From an uncultured Oscillospiraceae bacterium (GTDB taxonomy: Bacteria; Bacillota; Clostridia; Oscillospirales; Oscillospiraceae), in NCBI GenBank assembly GCA_910589085.1, contig CAJUSG010000012.1:1-48842 (forward strand): DNA of 48,842 nucleotides, written 5' to 3'. Position 1 is the stretch's first letter; each line of letters opens with the position of its first letter. Of the stretch, positions 13,622 through 22,021 are shown piece by piece. The notes under the pieces are model-generated. The model worked only from the letters and a program-made list of their open reading frames with translations, made no database searches and had not been told where the DNA came from. The translations under genes were made by a program, and so were the position numbers.

Positions 13622-14689
13622 TTACTGGGGCAGGGCCAGGTCGCCCTCTTTGATCCAGCCGATCCTTCGCAGAAGCTGGCAGAAAATCACCGACAGCACG
13701 GCGGGCAGGATGAAGCAGACCAGAATCAGTCCAACCCAGTGGAGGGCCGTGGGGCTGATGGCCGCCGCCCCCTCCGCCAGTGCCCGCTCGCTGGGGGCCA
13801 GCCAGCCCGTCCACACCCCGATCTGCCCGCACAGGCCGCAGGTGCCCATGCCGGCGTTGATGGGATCGCCGTTCATCTCCAGCCGGAACAGGCAGGTGGC
13901 GATGGGCCCTGTGACCGCCGAGGCCAGGGTGGGCGGAATCCAGATGCGGGGGTTCTTTACAATATTGCCCATCTGGAGCATGGAAGTGCCCAGGCCCTGG
14001 GAGACCAGCCCGCCCCAGCGGTTCTCCCGGAAGGACATGACCGCGAAGCCCACCATCTGGGCACAGCAGCCCGCCACGGCGGCTCCCCCCGCCAGCCCCA
14101 CCAGCCCCAGGGTGTGGCAGATGGCCGCGGAGGAGATGGGCAGCGTCAGGGCAACCCCCACCAGCACCGAGACGGCGATGCCCATCCAGAAGGGCTGGAG
14201 GGTGGTGGTGCGGTTGATGAGCGTGCCGAAGGCGCTGGCCGCCGACCCGATGGGGGGAGCGATGAGGTAGGACAGCACTACCCCGGTGAAGATGGTGACG
14301 GCAGGGGTGACCAGCAGGTCTACCTTGGTCTCCTTGGACACCGCTTTGCCTGTCTCGGCGGCCAGAATGGCCACGAACAGCACCGCCAGGGGGCCCCCCG
14401 CTCCCCCCATGGCGTTGGCCGCCTGACCTACCGCCGCCAGGGAGAAGAGCACCAGAGGCGGGGCCTGAAGGGCATATCCGATGGCAATCGCCATGGCCGG
14501 GGCCGACATGGCCGAGGCAAAGCCCCCCATCTCCACCAGGAAGGGCAGGGACAGCTGGGTGCCCAGGGTTTTGATGATGGTGCCGATGAGCAGGGAGCAG
14601 AACAGACCCTGGGCCATGGCCCCAAGGGCGTCGATGCCGTAGCGCCTGGCGGAAATAATGATGTTTTTCCGCTTTAAAAATTCCTTCAT
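13622..14689 (-). CDS. PTS EIIC-like permease (PfoR-type, EIIC_2)
   Basis: 355 residues with about nine to ten membrane helices and many Gly/Ala/Pro residues. It begins MKEFLKRKNIIISARRYGID; GAMAQGLFCSLLIGTIIKTL, GAGGPLAVLFVAILAAETGK and MNGDPINAGMGTCGLCGQIG are typical of the PTS_EIIC_2/PfoR group of putative sugar-phosphotransferase membrane subunits. No EIIA or EIIB gene is adjacent, so PTS transport is not assured and the substrate is unknown. AGAGGAG lies upstream of the ATG. Confidence 0.85.
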   Translation of the reverse strand: MKEFLKRKNIIISARRYGIDALGAMAQGLFCSLLIGTIIKTLGTQLSLPFLVEMGGFASAMSAPAMAIAIGYALQAPPLVLFSLAAVGQAANAMGGAGGPLAVLFVAILAAETGKAVSKETKVDLLVTPAVTIFTGVVLSYLIAPPIGSAASAFGTLINRTTTLQPFWMGIAVSVLVGVALTLPISSAAICHTLGLVGLAGGAAVAGCCAQMVGFAVMSFRENRWGGLVSQGLGTSMLQMGNIVKNPRIWIPPTLASAVTGPIATCLFRLEMNGDPINAGMGTCGLCGQIGVWTGWLAPSERALAEGAAAISPTALHWVGLILVCFILPAVLSVIFCQLLRRIGWIKEGDLALPQ

Positions 14690-14712
14690 TTCAATCTCCT
14701 CTTCTTAACAAA

Positions 14713-14776
14713 ATAGTCCACACCGGTGTCTTGACACCTGTGTGGACTATTATAGCGGCTGAGGAAAATTTGTCAA
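14713..14776 (-). promoter_or_regulatory. Promoter and large palindrome upstream of the PTS-type permease
   Basis: Minus strand TTGACA, 16-bp spacer, TATAAT. The palindrome at 14713-14750 has 11-bp outer arms (ATAGTCCACAC/GTGTGGACTAT) and 5-bp inner arms (GGTGT/ACACC), with a TTTG run after it. It spans the expected start site: operator or start-proximal attenuator. Confidence 0.75.
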
Positions 14777-14843
14777 GGGAAAGACTGCGGGCGGGAATGT
14801 CTTACTGCGTATTTTATCCTGATTGATTTTCTATGACGCCTCT

Positions 14844-14921
14844 GTAGGGGCGGCTATCAGCCGCCCGCCCCATGACGAACCGCATCTTCTGGCGAGACGG
14901 GCGGATAATATCCGCCCCTAC
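14844..14921. repeat. Inverted pair of GTAG-headed hairpins (BIME-like)
   Basis: Plus strand GTAG (14844-14847) then GGGCGGCT-ATC-AGCCGCCC. Minus strand GTAG (14918-14921) then GGGCGGATATTATCCGCCC. The two heads face inward toward 32 bp of spacer. Lies between the permease gene and the XRE-membrane gene. Confidence 0.75.
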
Positions 14922-14959
14922 ATTAAATCTGCGCAGGAGCCCGTCCGCCGGGACGGGGG

Positions 14960-15619
14960 TTAATCCCCCCGTCTGCCCTTTTTCCACAGCACGAAGGCCA
15001 GAATCAGACCGGCGGCCAGCCAGAGAAGGCCAAGGACCATGATGAGGCTGGCGAGGCCCGAGAAGACCCCCTGAAAGCCGGAGAGCGGGGAGGTCTGAGG
15101 GGCCACTCCCAGGGCCTCCATCACGGCCCCCTCCAGCTCGGGCGGGCCGCTGTAGGTCCAGCCGCCCCCCGCGCCAAAGCCGCCCATGCTCCCCATCATC
15201 CGGTTGGAGGCGGAGAACATGCGCCCGAAGGCCCACCGGGCAATGCCGCCCACCAGCGTCACCCCCAGCCCCTGGAGGGCGATATAGACCCCCGCCAGCC
15301 AGCCCCACCGGCGGGCCATTCTTCCCACAAAGCCGGGGAGGCCCTCTCCGGGCGCGGGCGGCGGCGGGGGCGGGGGCGTCTCCTCCCGGGGCTGGACCGG
15401 AGGAGTGTCCCCCTCCGGCTCCTCGTCCCCGTTCAGAAGATGGTCGGTGGTCACGCCGAAGGCCCTGGCCAGGGCCAGCAGCTTGTTCACGTCCGGCGAG
15501 GCCTCGCCCAGCTCCCACTTGCTGACAGCCTGGCGGGACACCCCCACCCGGGCCGCCAGCTCCTCCTGGGACAGCCTCCGGTCCCGGCGGTACCAGGCGA
15601 TTTTTTCGTTCAGTTTCAT
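14960..15619 (-). CDS. Membrane-tethered XRE-family regulator
   Basis: 219 residues. Residues 1-62 are an HTH domain (MKLNEKIAWYRRDRRLSQEE, then GVSRQAVSKWELGEASPDVN). A Pro/Glu-rich linker (about 66-95, with seven consecutive prolines) leads to two hydrophobic segments (about 105-130 and 187-211), ending in KKGRRGD. XRE-membrane fusions are common in Clostridia but their signals are unknown. AAAGGAGG precedes the ATG. It is the second membrane-tethered regulator in the window. Confidence 0.9.
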   Translation of the reverse strand: MKLNEKIAWYRRDRRLSQEELAARVGVSRQAVSKWELGEASPDVNKLLALARAFGVTTDHLLNGDEEPEGDTPPVQPREETPPPPPPPAPGEGLPGFVGRMARRWGWLAGVYIALQGLGVTLVGGIARWAFGRMFSASNRMMGSMGGFGAGGGWTYSGPPELEGAVMEALGVAPQTSPLSGFQGVFSGLASLIMVLGLLWLAAGLILAFVLWKKGRRGD

Positions 15620-15663
15620 AAGTTGTGCCTCCTTTCCTGTGGGTACAGCCTATCAGAAAAGGT

Positions 15664-15713
15664 GGTTGCGGTCCACCAGCAGGGGCTGGAACTTTCCGCA
15701 ACCGCCGGTTGCG
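15664..15713 (-). terminator. Alternative hairpins at the 3' end of the SLH-GH25 gene
   Basis: Three arms: GGTTGCGG (15664-15671), CCGCAACC (15696-15703), GGTTGCG (15707-15713). The middle arm can pair with either neighbour; the larger hairpin is followed on the minus strand by ACCTTTTC. Confidence 0.5.
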
Positions 15714-15719
15714 AATGGG

Positions 15720-17120
15720 TTACACCGGGCCGATCCACCAGGCATGTCCGCCGTTTTTCCAGTCCGTCCAGCTGGTCAGGCAGATATTCAGGTCTACGTT
15801 GCCCTCGATGCCGTCCACCTGGCCGGTGCTGGAGTACTGCCACATCTGATAATTGTAGCGGAAGCTGGTGGGGGCGGTGTCTTTGGTATAGTGGGCCAGC
15901 CAGAAGGGGTAATCCTGGAGGTACTCCAGCTGGATGCCCCCGCTGTAGACCTTCCTGGGACTGCCGTAGGTCATGGGCAGGTAGCCGGCGTCCTCGATCA
16001 CCTTGCAGAAGGCCAGAGCGCAGGCGGTGACGGTGTTGCCGTCCGTCCCTTGGGTGCGGGAGCCCTCCTTGTCCTGCTCCTCCCAGTCGAAGACCACCGG
16101 ATAGGTGACGGGATAGTCCCTGATCCACTCCAGCAGCTGTCTGGCCTCCTCCTCCGCCTCCCGGGGGGTGAGGGCCTGGGAGAAGAAATACACCCCCACC
16201 TGCAATCCGTTGGCCAGCGCCCCCCGCATATTGGCGTCAAACCAGGCGTCCTTTACAATGCCGCCCGAGGTGTAGCCCCGGTAGCCCGCCCGGACCATGG
16301 CGAAGTCCATGCCCGTGGCCGCCACCCGCCGCCAGTCCACCTCCTTCTGGTGGGCGGAGACGTCCACCCCCCGGGTGAAGGGGCCGGCCGAATAGGACAG
16401 ATAGCCCCGGCTGTCCAGGGTGTATGCCTCTCCGCGGTAGCCGTTGGCGGCCACAGGGCTGGGGGCGGGCAGCTGGTAGCCCGGCCGGAGCCCGTAGTAC
16501 ATCTGGGCGTAATTCATGATGACCGCCGCCCCCTGGGCCCGGCTGGTGTTGCTTTGGGGCAGGAAGGCCCCCTCCGGAGTGCCCTGCATCAGCCGCACGC
16601 CGTAGGCCCACTCCACCGCGCCGGCGGCCCAGTCGGACACCTCCGCCCGGTCGGTATACGGGGCCGACGCCCCCGGCTCCTCACGGCCCCGGTCGTTCCA
16701 GAGAAGGGCCGCGATCTGCTCCCGGGTGATGGGGTCCTCCGGGCCGAAGGAGCCGTCCTCATAGCCGCTGACCACCCCGTCGGCCTTGGCCCAGCGGATG
16801 GCGGCCACATTGGGGTGCTCCGCCCCTACGTCGGTGAAGGGGGCCTCCTCCTCCCCCTCCGGGGCGGGGCTGCCCGCCAGGCGGTAGAGGGCCTCGGCCA
16901 GCACCCCGCGGGTCAGCAGCCCGTCGGGCTCGAAGGAGCCGGAGGAGGCGCCCTCCATCAGCTCGTGCTGCTGGCAGAAGGCCACAGAGGCGGCGTACCA
17001 CGCGCCCTCGTCCACGTCCTGGTATGTAGTTTTGGCCGCCCGGACAGGGGCCGCGCTCAGGGTCAGGGCCAGAGCCGTCAGTCCGGCCCAGCACATCTTA
17101 AAGGTTCGTTTCTTTGTCAT
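15720..17120 (-). CDS. SLH-domain GH25 lysozyme-like cell-wall hydrolase
   Basis: 466 residues. A signal peptide (MTKKRTFKMCWAGLTALALT, cleavage after about VRA) is followed by three SLH repeats (about 32-75, 92-137, 150-196: FTDVGAEHPNVAAIRWAKAD, GVVSGYEDGSFGPEDPITRE), which bind secondary cell-wall polymer. A GH25 domain spans about 248-455: GVDVSAHQKEVDW, FAMVRAGYRGYTSG, the acidic catalytic segment VVFDWEEQ, WLAHYT and MWQYSSTG. Known: GH25 enzymes are muramidases. Inferred: a secreted, wall-attached peptidoglycan hydrolase acting on own or competitor walls. GCGAGGA lies before the ATG. Confidence 0.94.
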   Translation of the reverse strand: MTKKRTFKMCWAGLTALALTLSAAPVRAAKTTYQDVDEGAWYAASVAFCQQHELMEGASSGSFEPDGLLTRGVLAEALYRLAGSPAPEGEEEAPFTDVGAEHPNVAAIRWAKADGVVSGYEDGSFGPEDPITREQIAALLWNDRGREEPGASAPYTDRAEVSDWAAGAVEWAYGVRLMQGTPEGAFLPQSNTSRAQGAAVIMNYAQMYYGLRPGYQLPAPSPVAANGYRGEAYTLDSRGYLSYSAGPFTRGVDVSAHQKEVDWRRVAATGMDFAMVRAGYRGYTSGGIVKDAWFDANMRGALANGLQVGVYFFSQALTPREAEEEARQLLEWIRDYPVTYPVVFDWEEQDKEGSRTQGTDGNTVTACALAFCKVIEDAGYLPMTYGSPRKVYSGGIQLEYLQDYPFWLAHYTKDTAPTSFRYNYQMWQYSSTGQVDGIEGNVDLNICLTSWTDWKNGGHAWWIGPV

Positions 17121-17181
17121 AGTGTTCCTCGCTCTCTGATTCTTGGGTTTTCGGGAAAGTTTCCCAATGTCGTACTCTGTC

Positions 17182-17212
17182 AGTATAACACGAGCGCCCC
17201 ACCGCCCGTCAA
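17182..17212 (-). promoter_or_regulatory. Promoter candidate of the SLH-GH25 gene
   Basis: Minus strand TTGACG, 19-bp spacer, TATACT; the spacer is longer than usual. Confidence 0.5.
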
Positions 17213-17334
17213 CTGTATATTAATGGAAGAGAGCGGCGACGTGGGCCCTGCGGGCCAATTTGCCCCTAACCCCTGCCCTGCATAGCACGCCGGACCCTCC
17301 AGGGGGAATCTTCCGCTGAACGGGCATTCGCCAC

Positions 17335-17363
17335 TTTACAGCCGGAGTTCAATATGCTATACT
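17335..17363 (+). promoter_or_regulatory. Promoter of the phosphorelay operon
   Basis: TTTACA, 17-bp spacer, TATACT; leader of about 75 nt to ATG 17447. Confidence 0.75.
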
Positions 17364-17446
17364 GTACTGTGATTGAGTATCGGAGTCTTCTGTCTCATGT
17401 GTTTATCCGGCCGGACCCCAGGGCCGGCCGAATGGGAGTGAACAAT

Positions 17447-19990
17447 ATGCAGTACAACAAAAACGGCAATTCCCGCAGCTGGAGCAGCTGGCGGATCCTT
17501 TTGGTTCTGGGCCTGTTTGTGGCCGTGGCCGCCTTCGGCATGCTGGTCAGCCAGCAGCTGCTGCTGGACAACGCCCGGGCCATGGGCAAAAACCTGGTGA
17601 CCAGCTACTCCACAGACGAGGACCGGAACCTGAACGAGTATGAGCGCATGGTGGCCCTGGGTATGGCCTACCTTAACGATATGGCCACGGGAAACACCAG
17701 TACGGCAGAAATCGGCCGCTGGACCCACGACTTCTTTGAGAAAAACAGCCGCCAACTGAATATTGACGACGCCTATGTATACGCGGTGGTCAGAGGCCGC
17801 CTGATTACCAGCGACGGCCTCTCCGACCAGGACGTTCATCAAACCAGCTGGTATCAGCAGGCCATCGCGGCCAGCGGGAAGGTGATCTTCACCGACCTGT
17901 ACTACAGCGACATCCGCAGCCAGAAGGTACTCACCATCGCTTCCGCCGACCCGGAGACCGACTGCGCCATCGTCATCGACCTGCCCGCCGACCACTTCCA
18001 GCAGCACCACAACAAGCAGGACCTGCCTGTGGGGGGCGCCTACTACGTCTGCGACAACATGGGCAACCTGCTGTATTACAATGTCCCCTTTGAATCCACC
18101 GAGGAAGTACTTAAAGACTACACCAAGGACCTCTTTGACCGGGTGAACCGGGGGGAGCTGGACGGTAAGAACAACGAGATCATCGGCGTGCAGAAGGTCA
18201 CCCGGGGGCTGTACTACCAGCACGCCGAGAACGGCTGGCTGTGCATCCTCACCGTCCCCTACGACACGCTGCTCCAGGGCGTGCAGGAGATTCTGGTGTG
18301 GTACGGCGCGGGGCTGGTCCTGTTCCTGATCGCGGCTGTGGCCATGTGGCTGCGGGACCGCAGGCTCAGCCGGACCGCCCAGCGCAATGCCGAGACCGTT
18401 CAGGTGCTGGGCAATATGTACTACGCCCTCTACCGGATCAATGTGGATACCGGCACCTATGAGATGACCAAGAGCTCCGACTTCGCCAGGCAGGCCCTTC
18501 CATGCCAGCAGGGGGACTACAACGACCTGCTGAAGGTTATTATCTCCAGCCTGGGGGATTGGACCGAGGAGGACTTTGTCAACAACTTCTCCCTGGAGAA
18601 TATCCGGAAGCTGGTGAAGGATCAGGTCCGGGACTTCGGCGGCGAGTTCCTCCGCCAGTACGGGGACGAACAGCGGTGGATCAGCGTGCGGCTGCTCACC
18701 GACCCGGAGCAGATCCCCAACGAGGCGGTGCTCTGCTTCCGCGATGTGGAGGCCGAGAAGGAACAGCAGCAGCAGCAGGTGCGGCTGCTGAAGGGAGCCC
18801 TGGCCGCCGCCGAGCAGAGCGAGCGGTCTCAGAAGCAGTTCTTCTCCGTGATGAGCCACGACATGCGCACCCCCCTGAACATCATCATCGGCATGACCAG
18901 CCTGGCCCTTCAGCCCGACTGCGACCGGGAAAAAATGGAGGGCTACCTCAACAAAATCGGCGCCGCCAGCCAGCAGCTTCTGGCCCTGATTAACGATATT
19001 CTGGAGATTTCCCGGCTGGAGCAGGGCAACGTCTCCATGGAGATCAAGCCCTTCGACCTGTGCCAGGTGCTGGAGACCAATGTCTCCCCCTTCCAGACCC
19101 AGGCCAAAAACCAGGGCAAGGAGTTCAGTCTGGCCATCGACGTGAAGGACAGGATGATAAAGGGCGACCCCACCCGGCTGGGACAGGTTATCAACAACCT
19201 GGTGTCCAACGCCATGAAGTTTACCCGGGAGGGAGATCAGGTGTCCGTCTCCCTGCGGCAGATGGACGAGGGCAAGCGGAACAACTACCTCTTTGTGGTG
19301 GAGGACACCGGCACCGGCATGTCCGAGGAGTTTTTGCCCAAGCTCTTCGACCCCTATGAGCGGGAGGTCCGGTTCGGCGCCCGGGAGGTGATGGGCACCG
19401 GCCTGGGGATGCCCATTGTGAAGAATCTGGTCACCCGCATGGGAGGTCAGATCGCCGTGAGCAGCCAGCTGGGCAAAGGCACCACCTTCTCGGTTACCAT
19501 CCCCTTCGATGTGGGCGAGATGCCCCTGCCCGTCCAGGAGCACCCTCCCCGGCAGCTGGCCCAGCTGGACGGACGGCAGATCCTGCTGGCGGAGGACAAC
19601 TTTCTCAATATGGAGATCGCCACCGAGCTGCTGAAGATGCGGGGGGCCGAGGTGGTTCCCGCCGAGGACGGGCGCAAGGCCCTGGAGGCCTTCCAAAATT
19701 CCCCCCACTTCTTCTTCGACGCCATTCTGATGGATATGCAGATGCCCGAAATGGACGGCTGCGAGTCCACACGGGCCATCCGGGCCCTGGACCGGCCGGA
19801 CGCCAAAACCACCCCCATCATTGCACTGACGGCCAACGCCTTCGCCGAGGATATTACCCGCACCACCCAGGCGGGTATGGACGCCCATCTGGCCAAGCCT
19901 ATCAACATCGAACAGCTGTGCGCTGCACTGACCAAGCTCATGTCTCAGCGGGCCGGCGCGCAGGATGAACTACCTACGGAAGGTGAGTGA
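17447..19990 (+). CDS. Hybrid sensor histidine kinase with receiver domain
   Basis: 847 residues. A membrane helix (about 17-40) is followed by an extracytoplasmic dCache-like sensor (about 45-280), a second helix (about 285-305, WYGAGLVLFLIAAVAMWL), a PAS-like region (about 325-445) and HisKA with phospho-His in FFSVMSHDMRTPLN (near residue 470). HATPase motifs follow: NLVSNAMKF, VVEDTGTGM and GTGLGMPIV. The receiver (about 700-825) has ILLAEDN and phospho-Asp in LMDMQMPEMDG. ATG 17447 has GGGAGTG six bases upstream; the longer reading from 17354 lacks a ribosome site. It overlaps the next reading frame slightly. It starts a phosphorelay that passes phosphate to the Hpt and receiver-HD-GYP proteins encoded next. 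Confidence 0.95.
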   Translation: MQYNKNGNSRSWSSWRILLVLGLFVAVAAFGMLVSQQLLLDNARAMGKNLVTSYSTDEDRNLNEYERMVALGMAYLNDMATGNTSTAEIGRWTHDFFEKNSRQLNIDDAYVYAVVRGRLITSDGLSDQDVHQTSWYQQAIAASGKVIFTDLYYSDIRSQKVLTIASADPETDCAIVIDLPADHFQQHHNKQDLPVGGAYYVCDNMGNLLYYNVPFESTEEVLKDYTKDLFDRVNRGELDGKNNEIIGVQKVTRGLYYQHAENGWLCILTVPYDTLLQGVQEILVWYGAGLVLFLIAAVAMWLRDRRLSRTAQRNAETVQVLGNMYYALYRINVDTGTYEMTKSSDFARQALPCQQGDYNDLLKVIISSLGDWTEEDFVNNFSLENIRKLVKDQVRDFGGEFLRQYGDEQRWISVRLLTDPEQIPNEAVLCFRDVEAEKEQQQQQVRLLKGALAAAEQSERSQKQFFSVMSHDMRTPLNIIIGMTSLALQPDCDREKMEGYLNKIGAASQQLLALINDILEISRLEQGNVSMEIKPFDLCQVLETNVSPFQTQAKNQGKEFSLAIDVKDRMIKGDPTRLGQVINNLVSNAMKFTREGDQVSVSLRQMDEGKRNNYLFVVEDTGTGMSEEFLPKLFDPYEREVRFGAREVMGTGLGMPIVKNLVTRMGGQIAVSSQLGKGTTFSVTIPFDVGEMPLPVQEHPPRQLAQLDGRQILLAEDNFLNMEIATELLKMRGAEVVPAEDGRKALEAFQNSPHFFFDAILMDMQMPEMDGCESTRAIRALDRPDAKTTPIIALTANAFAEDITRTTQAGMDAHLAKPINIEQLCAALTKLMSQRAGAQDELPTEGE

Positions 19991-19994
19991 GCTT

Positions 19995-21530
19995 ATGCCC
20001 CAAAAAAGAGAACAGCGGTACACCATTCTGGTGGCCGACGACTCGGAGATGAACCGCTCAATCCTCCGCTCCATGCTGGAGGAATCCTATGACATTATTG
20101 AGGCCGAGGACGGCCTGCAGGCCGTCGCCGTCCTACAGCAGCGGGAACAGGAGATTTCCCTGGTCCTGCTGGATATCGTGATGCCCAACCTGGACGGCTT
20201 CGGCGTGCTGTCCGCCATGAACAAGTATAACTGGATCGACAGCGTGCCTGTTATCATGATCTCGGCGGAGAGCACCCACACCTTTATTGAGCGGGCCTAC
20301 GACATGGGGGTCACCGACTACATCAGCCGGCCCTTCGACATGATGGTGGTCCGCCGGCGGGTTATCAACACCATTATGCTCTACGCCAAGCAGCGCAGGC
20401 TGGCCGCCATGGTCAATGAGCAGATCTATCAGAAGGAGAAGGTCAACAACCTGATGATCTCCATCCTCAGCCACATTGTGGAGTTCCGCAACGAGGAGAG
20501 CGGCCTGCATGTCCTTCACATTCAGACCATGACCGAGATCCTGCTGAAAAGCCTGGCCCGCAAAACCGACAAGTATGTTCTGGACCGGGAGACCATCAAC
20601 CTCATCAGCAACGCCTCCACCCTCCACGACGTGGGCAAGATCTGCATCCCCAGCGAGGTGCTCAACAAGCCCGGCCGCTTTACCAATGAGGAGTTTGCCA
20701 TCATGAAGCAGCACTCCCAGATGGGGGCCGACATGATGAAGGGAGTCCCCTTCCAGGATGAGCCCCTGGTGAAGTACGCCTATGAGATCTGCCGCTGGCA
20801 CCACGAGCGCTATGACGGCAGAGGCTACCCCGACGGGCTGAAGGGTGAGGAGATTCCCATCTCCGCCCAGGTGGTGGCCCTGGCCGACGTGTATGACGCC
20901 CTGACCAGCACCCGGGTCTACAAGCCCGCCCACTCCCACGAGAAGGCCCTGACCATGATTCTCAACGGCGAATGCGGCACCTTCCAGCCCCTGCTGCTGG
21001 AATGCCTGGTGGAGAGCAGCGACATTATTCAGCAGGAGATGGCGGTGGACACCGTCACCCGCGGCGACCAGCGGATTATGGAGAACACCGCGGCCGAGCT
21101 GGGCCAGTATGAGGACCTGTCCGCCACCGACCGCACCCTGTTTATCCTGGAGCAGGAGCGGACCATCCACAACTTCTTCGCCTCCATCTCCCCCAATATT
21201 CTGTTTCGATACACCTCGACGCCCCCCATGCTCTCCCTCTCCCCTGTGGGCTCCCAGCGGCTGGGGCTGGAGGAGACCACGGTGGACCCCTACCACAACA
21301 AGCGTGTGCAGGAGCTGATCGACCTCGACCAGCTGGCCGAGCTGGCCCAGCTGCTGCAGGGCACCACCCCCGAAAATCCCGTGGTGGAGTTCGACGGCTC
21401 CGTCCTGCTGGACGGCCGGTTCAAGCCCGTCCATATTATCTGCCGGGCCATGTGGTCCTTTGAGGACCCCCCCCAGTATACCGGCGCAATCGGCAAGGTA
21501 CTGGAAACCAGAGAGGAGGAAAACCGATGA
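19995..21530 (+). CDS. Response regulator with HD-GYP domain (c-di-GMP phosphodiesterase)
   Basis: 511 residues from ATG 19995, which follows GGAAGGTGAG; an in-frame ATG at 19965 has no ribosome site. Receiver at about 8-125: ILVADDSEMNRS, phospho-Asp in LLDIVMPNLDG. HD-GYP at about 155-345: TLHDVGKICIPSEVLNKPG and HHERYDGRGYPDGLKGEEIP, with all metal-binding motifs present. The C-terminal 150 residues look like a PAS-type module. Known: active HD-GYP domains hydrolyse c-di-GMP. Inferred: phosphorylation by the upstream kinase controls c-di-GMP breakdown. The gene ends in an ATGA overlap with the Hpt gene. Confidence 0.95.
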   Translation: MPQKREQRYTILVADDSEMNRSILRSMLEESYDIIEAEDGLQAVAVLQQREQEISLVLLDIVMPNLDGFGVLSAMNKYNWIDSVPVIMISAESTHTFIERAYDMGVTDYISRPFDMMVVRRRVINTIMLYAKQRRLAAMVNEQIYQKEKVNNLMISILSHIVEFRNEESGLHVLHIQTMTEILLKSLARKTDKYVLDRETINLISNASTLHDVGKICIPSEVLNKPGRFTNEEFAIMKQHSQMGADMMKGVPFQDEPLVKYAYEICRWHHERYDGRGYPDGLKGEEIPISAQVVALADVYDALTSTRVYKPAHSHEKALTMILNGECGTFQPLLLECLVESSDIIQQEMAVDTVTRGDQRIMENTAAELGQYEDLSATDRTLFILEQERTIHNFFASISPNILFRYTSTPPMLSLSPVGSQRLGLEETTVDPYHNKRVQELIDLDQLAELAQLLQGTTPENPVVEFDGSVLLDGRFKPVHIICRAMWSFEDPPQYTGAIGKVLETREEENR

Positions 21531-21880
21531 CACTGCAAGAGTGCTACGCCGCCCTGGAGGGCGATTATCAGGAGGTGCTGGGCCGGCTGTACAGCGAGGC
21601 CCTGGTACAGAAGTTCGTGGGTAAGTTCCTGTCAGACAAGTCCTTTCAGCTGCTTCAGGACACCCTGAAGGCAGGGGACTACGAGGAGGCATTCCGGGCC
21701 GCCCACACCCTCAAGGGCGTAACCCAGAATCTCAGCTTTACCCGGCTGTATCAATCCAGCCACGAGATTACCGAGGCTCTGCGCACCAAGGACTATGACC
21801 TGGCGGTGCAGCTGCTGCCCAAGGTGGAGGGGGACTACACCCGCACCGCCGAGGCCATCCGGGCCTATCAGGGCGGATAA
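21527..21880 (+). CDS. Histidine phosphotransfer (Hpt) protein
   Basis: 117 residues. The Hpt signature RAAHTLKGVTQNLSFTRLYQ (phospho-His near residue 64) lies in a four-helix pattern. Known: Hpt proteins shuttle phosphate between receivers. Start ATG overlaps the stop of the HD-GYP gene (ATGA), so the three genes are co-translated. It completes a His-Asp-His-Asp relay. Confidence 0.93.
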   Translation: MTLQECYAALEGDYQEVLGRLYSEALVQKFVGKFLSDKSFQLLQDTLKAGDYEEAFRAAHTLKGVTQNLSFTRLYQSSHEITEALRTKDYDLAVQLLPKVEGDYTRTAEAIRAYQGG

Positions 21881-21889
21881 GAGACCGAT

Positions 21890-21925
21890 ATCTTCCCCGC
21901 CCTTCGCCGCGGGGAAGATTTTTTA
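21890..21925 (+). terminator. Terminator of the phosphorelay operon
   Basis: 11-bp stem ATCTTCCCCGC/GCGGGGAAGAT followed by TTTTT. Confidence 0.9.
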
Positions 21926-21926
21926 C

Positions 21927-21955
21927 TTGCCAACCGGCTGGAAAGGCATTATAAT
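21927..21955 (+). promoter_or_regulatory. Promoter of asnS
   Basis: TTGCCA, 17-bp spacer, TATAAT, directly after the preceding terminator. No T-box leader is present. Confidence 0.8.
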
Positions 21956-22021
21956 AGTCGGGTCCAAAGCCAAATCATTTACACTTTTGGGGAAATACCC
22001 ACGAAATAGGAGAGGATTCAT

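Larger units (their letters stand above)
17121..17446. other. 326-bp divergent intergenic region
   Basis: It holds the promoters at 17182-17212 (-) and 17335-17363 (+), a degenerate half of the 9273-type repeat near 17262-17286 (minus strand TGCAGGGCAGGGGTTA), and a leader hairpin CCGGCC/GGCCGG just before the kinase ribosome site. No gene is supported. Confidence 0.6.

Noticed and set aside
13533..14270. Plus-strand frame starting MVKAMELIGSW opposite the PTS-type permease
   Set aside because: Its apparent start is the direct-repeat copy of the toxin start region; the rest is antisense to a clear membrane protein gene.
17241..17290. Partial match to the 9273-type repeat upstream of the kinase gene
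   Set aside because: Only the left half is present and it does not fold into the same hairpin; listed as degenerate in the intergenic note.
17357..19888. 843-codon minus-strand frame opposite the hybrid kinase
   Set aside because: Shadow frame: low-complexity composition, no ribosome site, and all known motifs are on the plus strand. The same reasoning applies to the long antisense frames opposite the HD-GYP, asnS, proS, DUF1846, murA and feoB genes.
21924..22021. T-box leader for asnS, and one for proS
   Set aside because: Neither leader has the T-box sequence or a long specifier structure; both genes have short leaders and plain sigma-A promoters.
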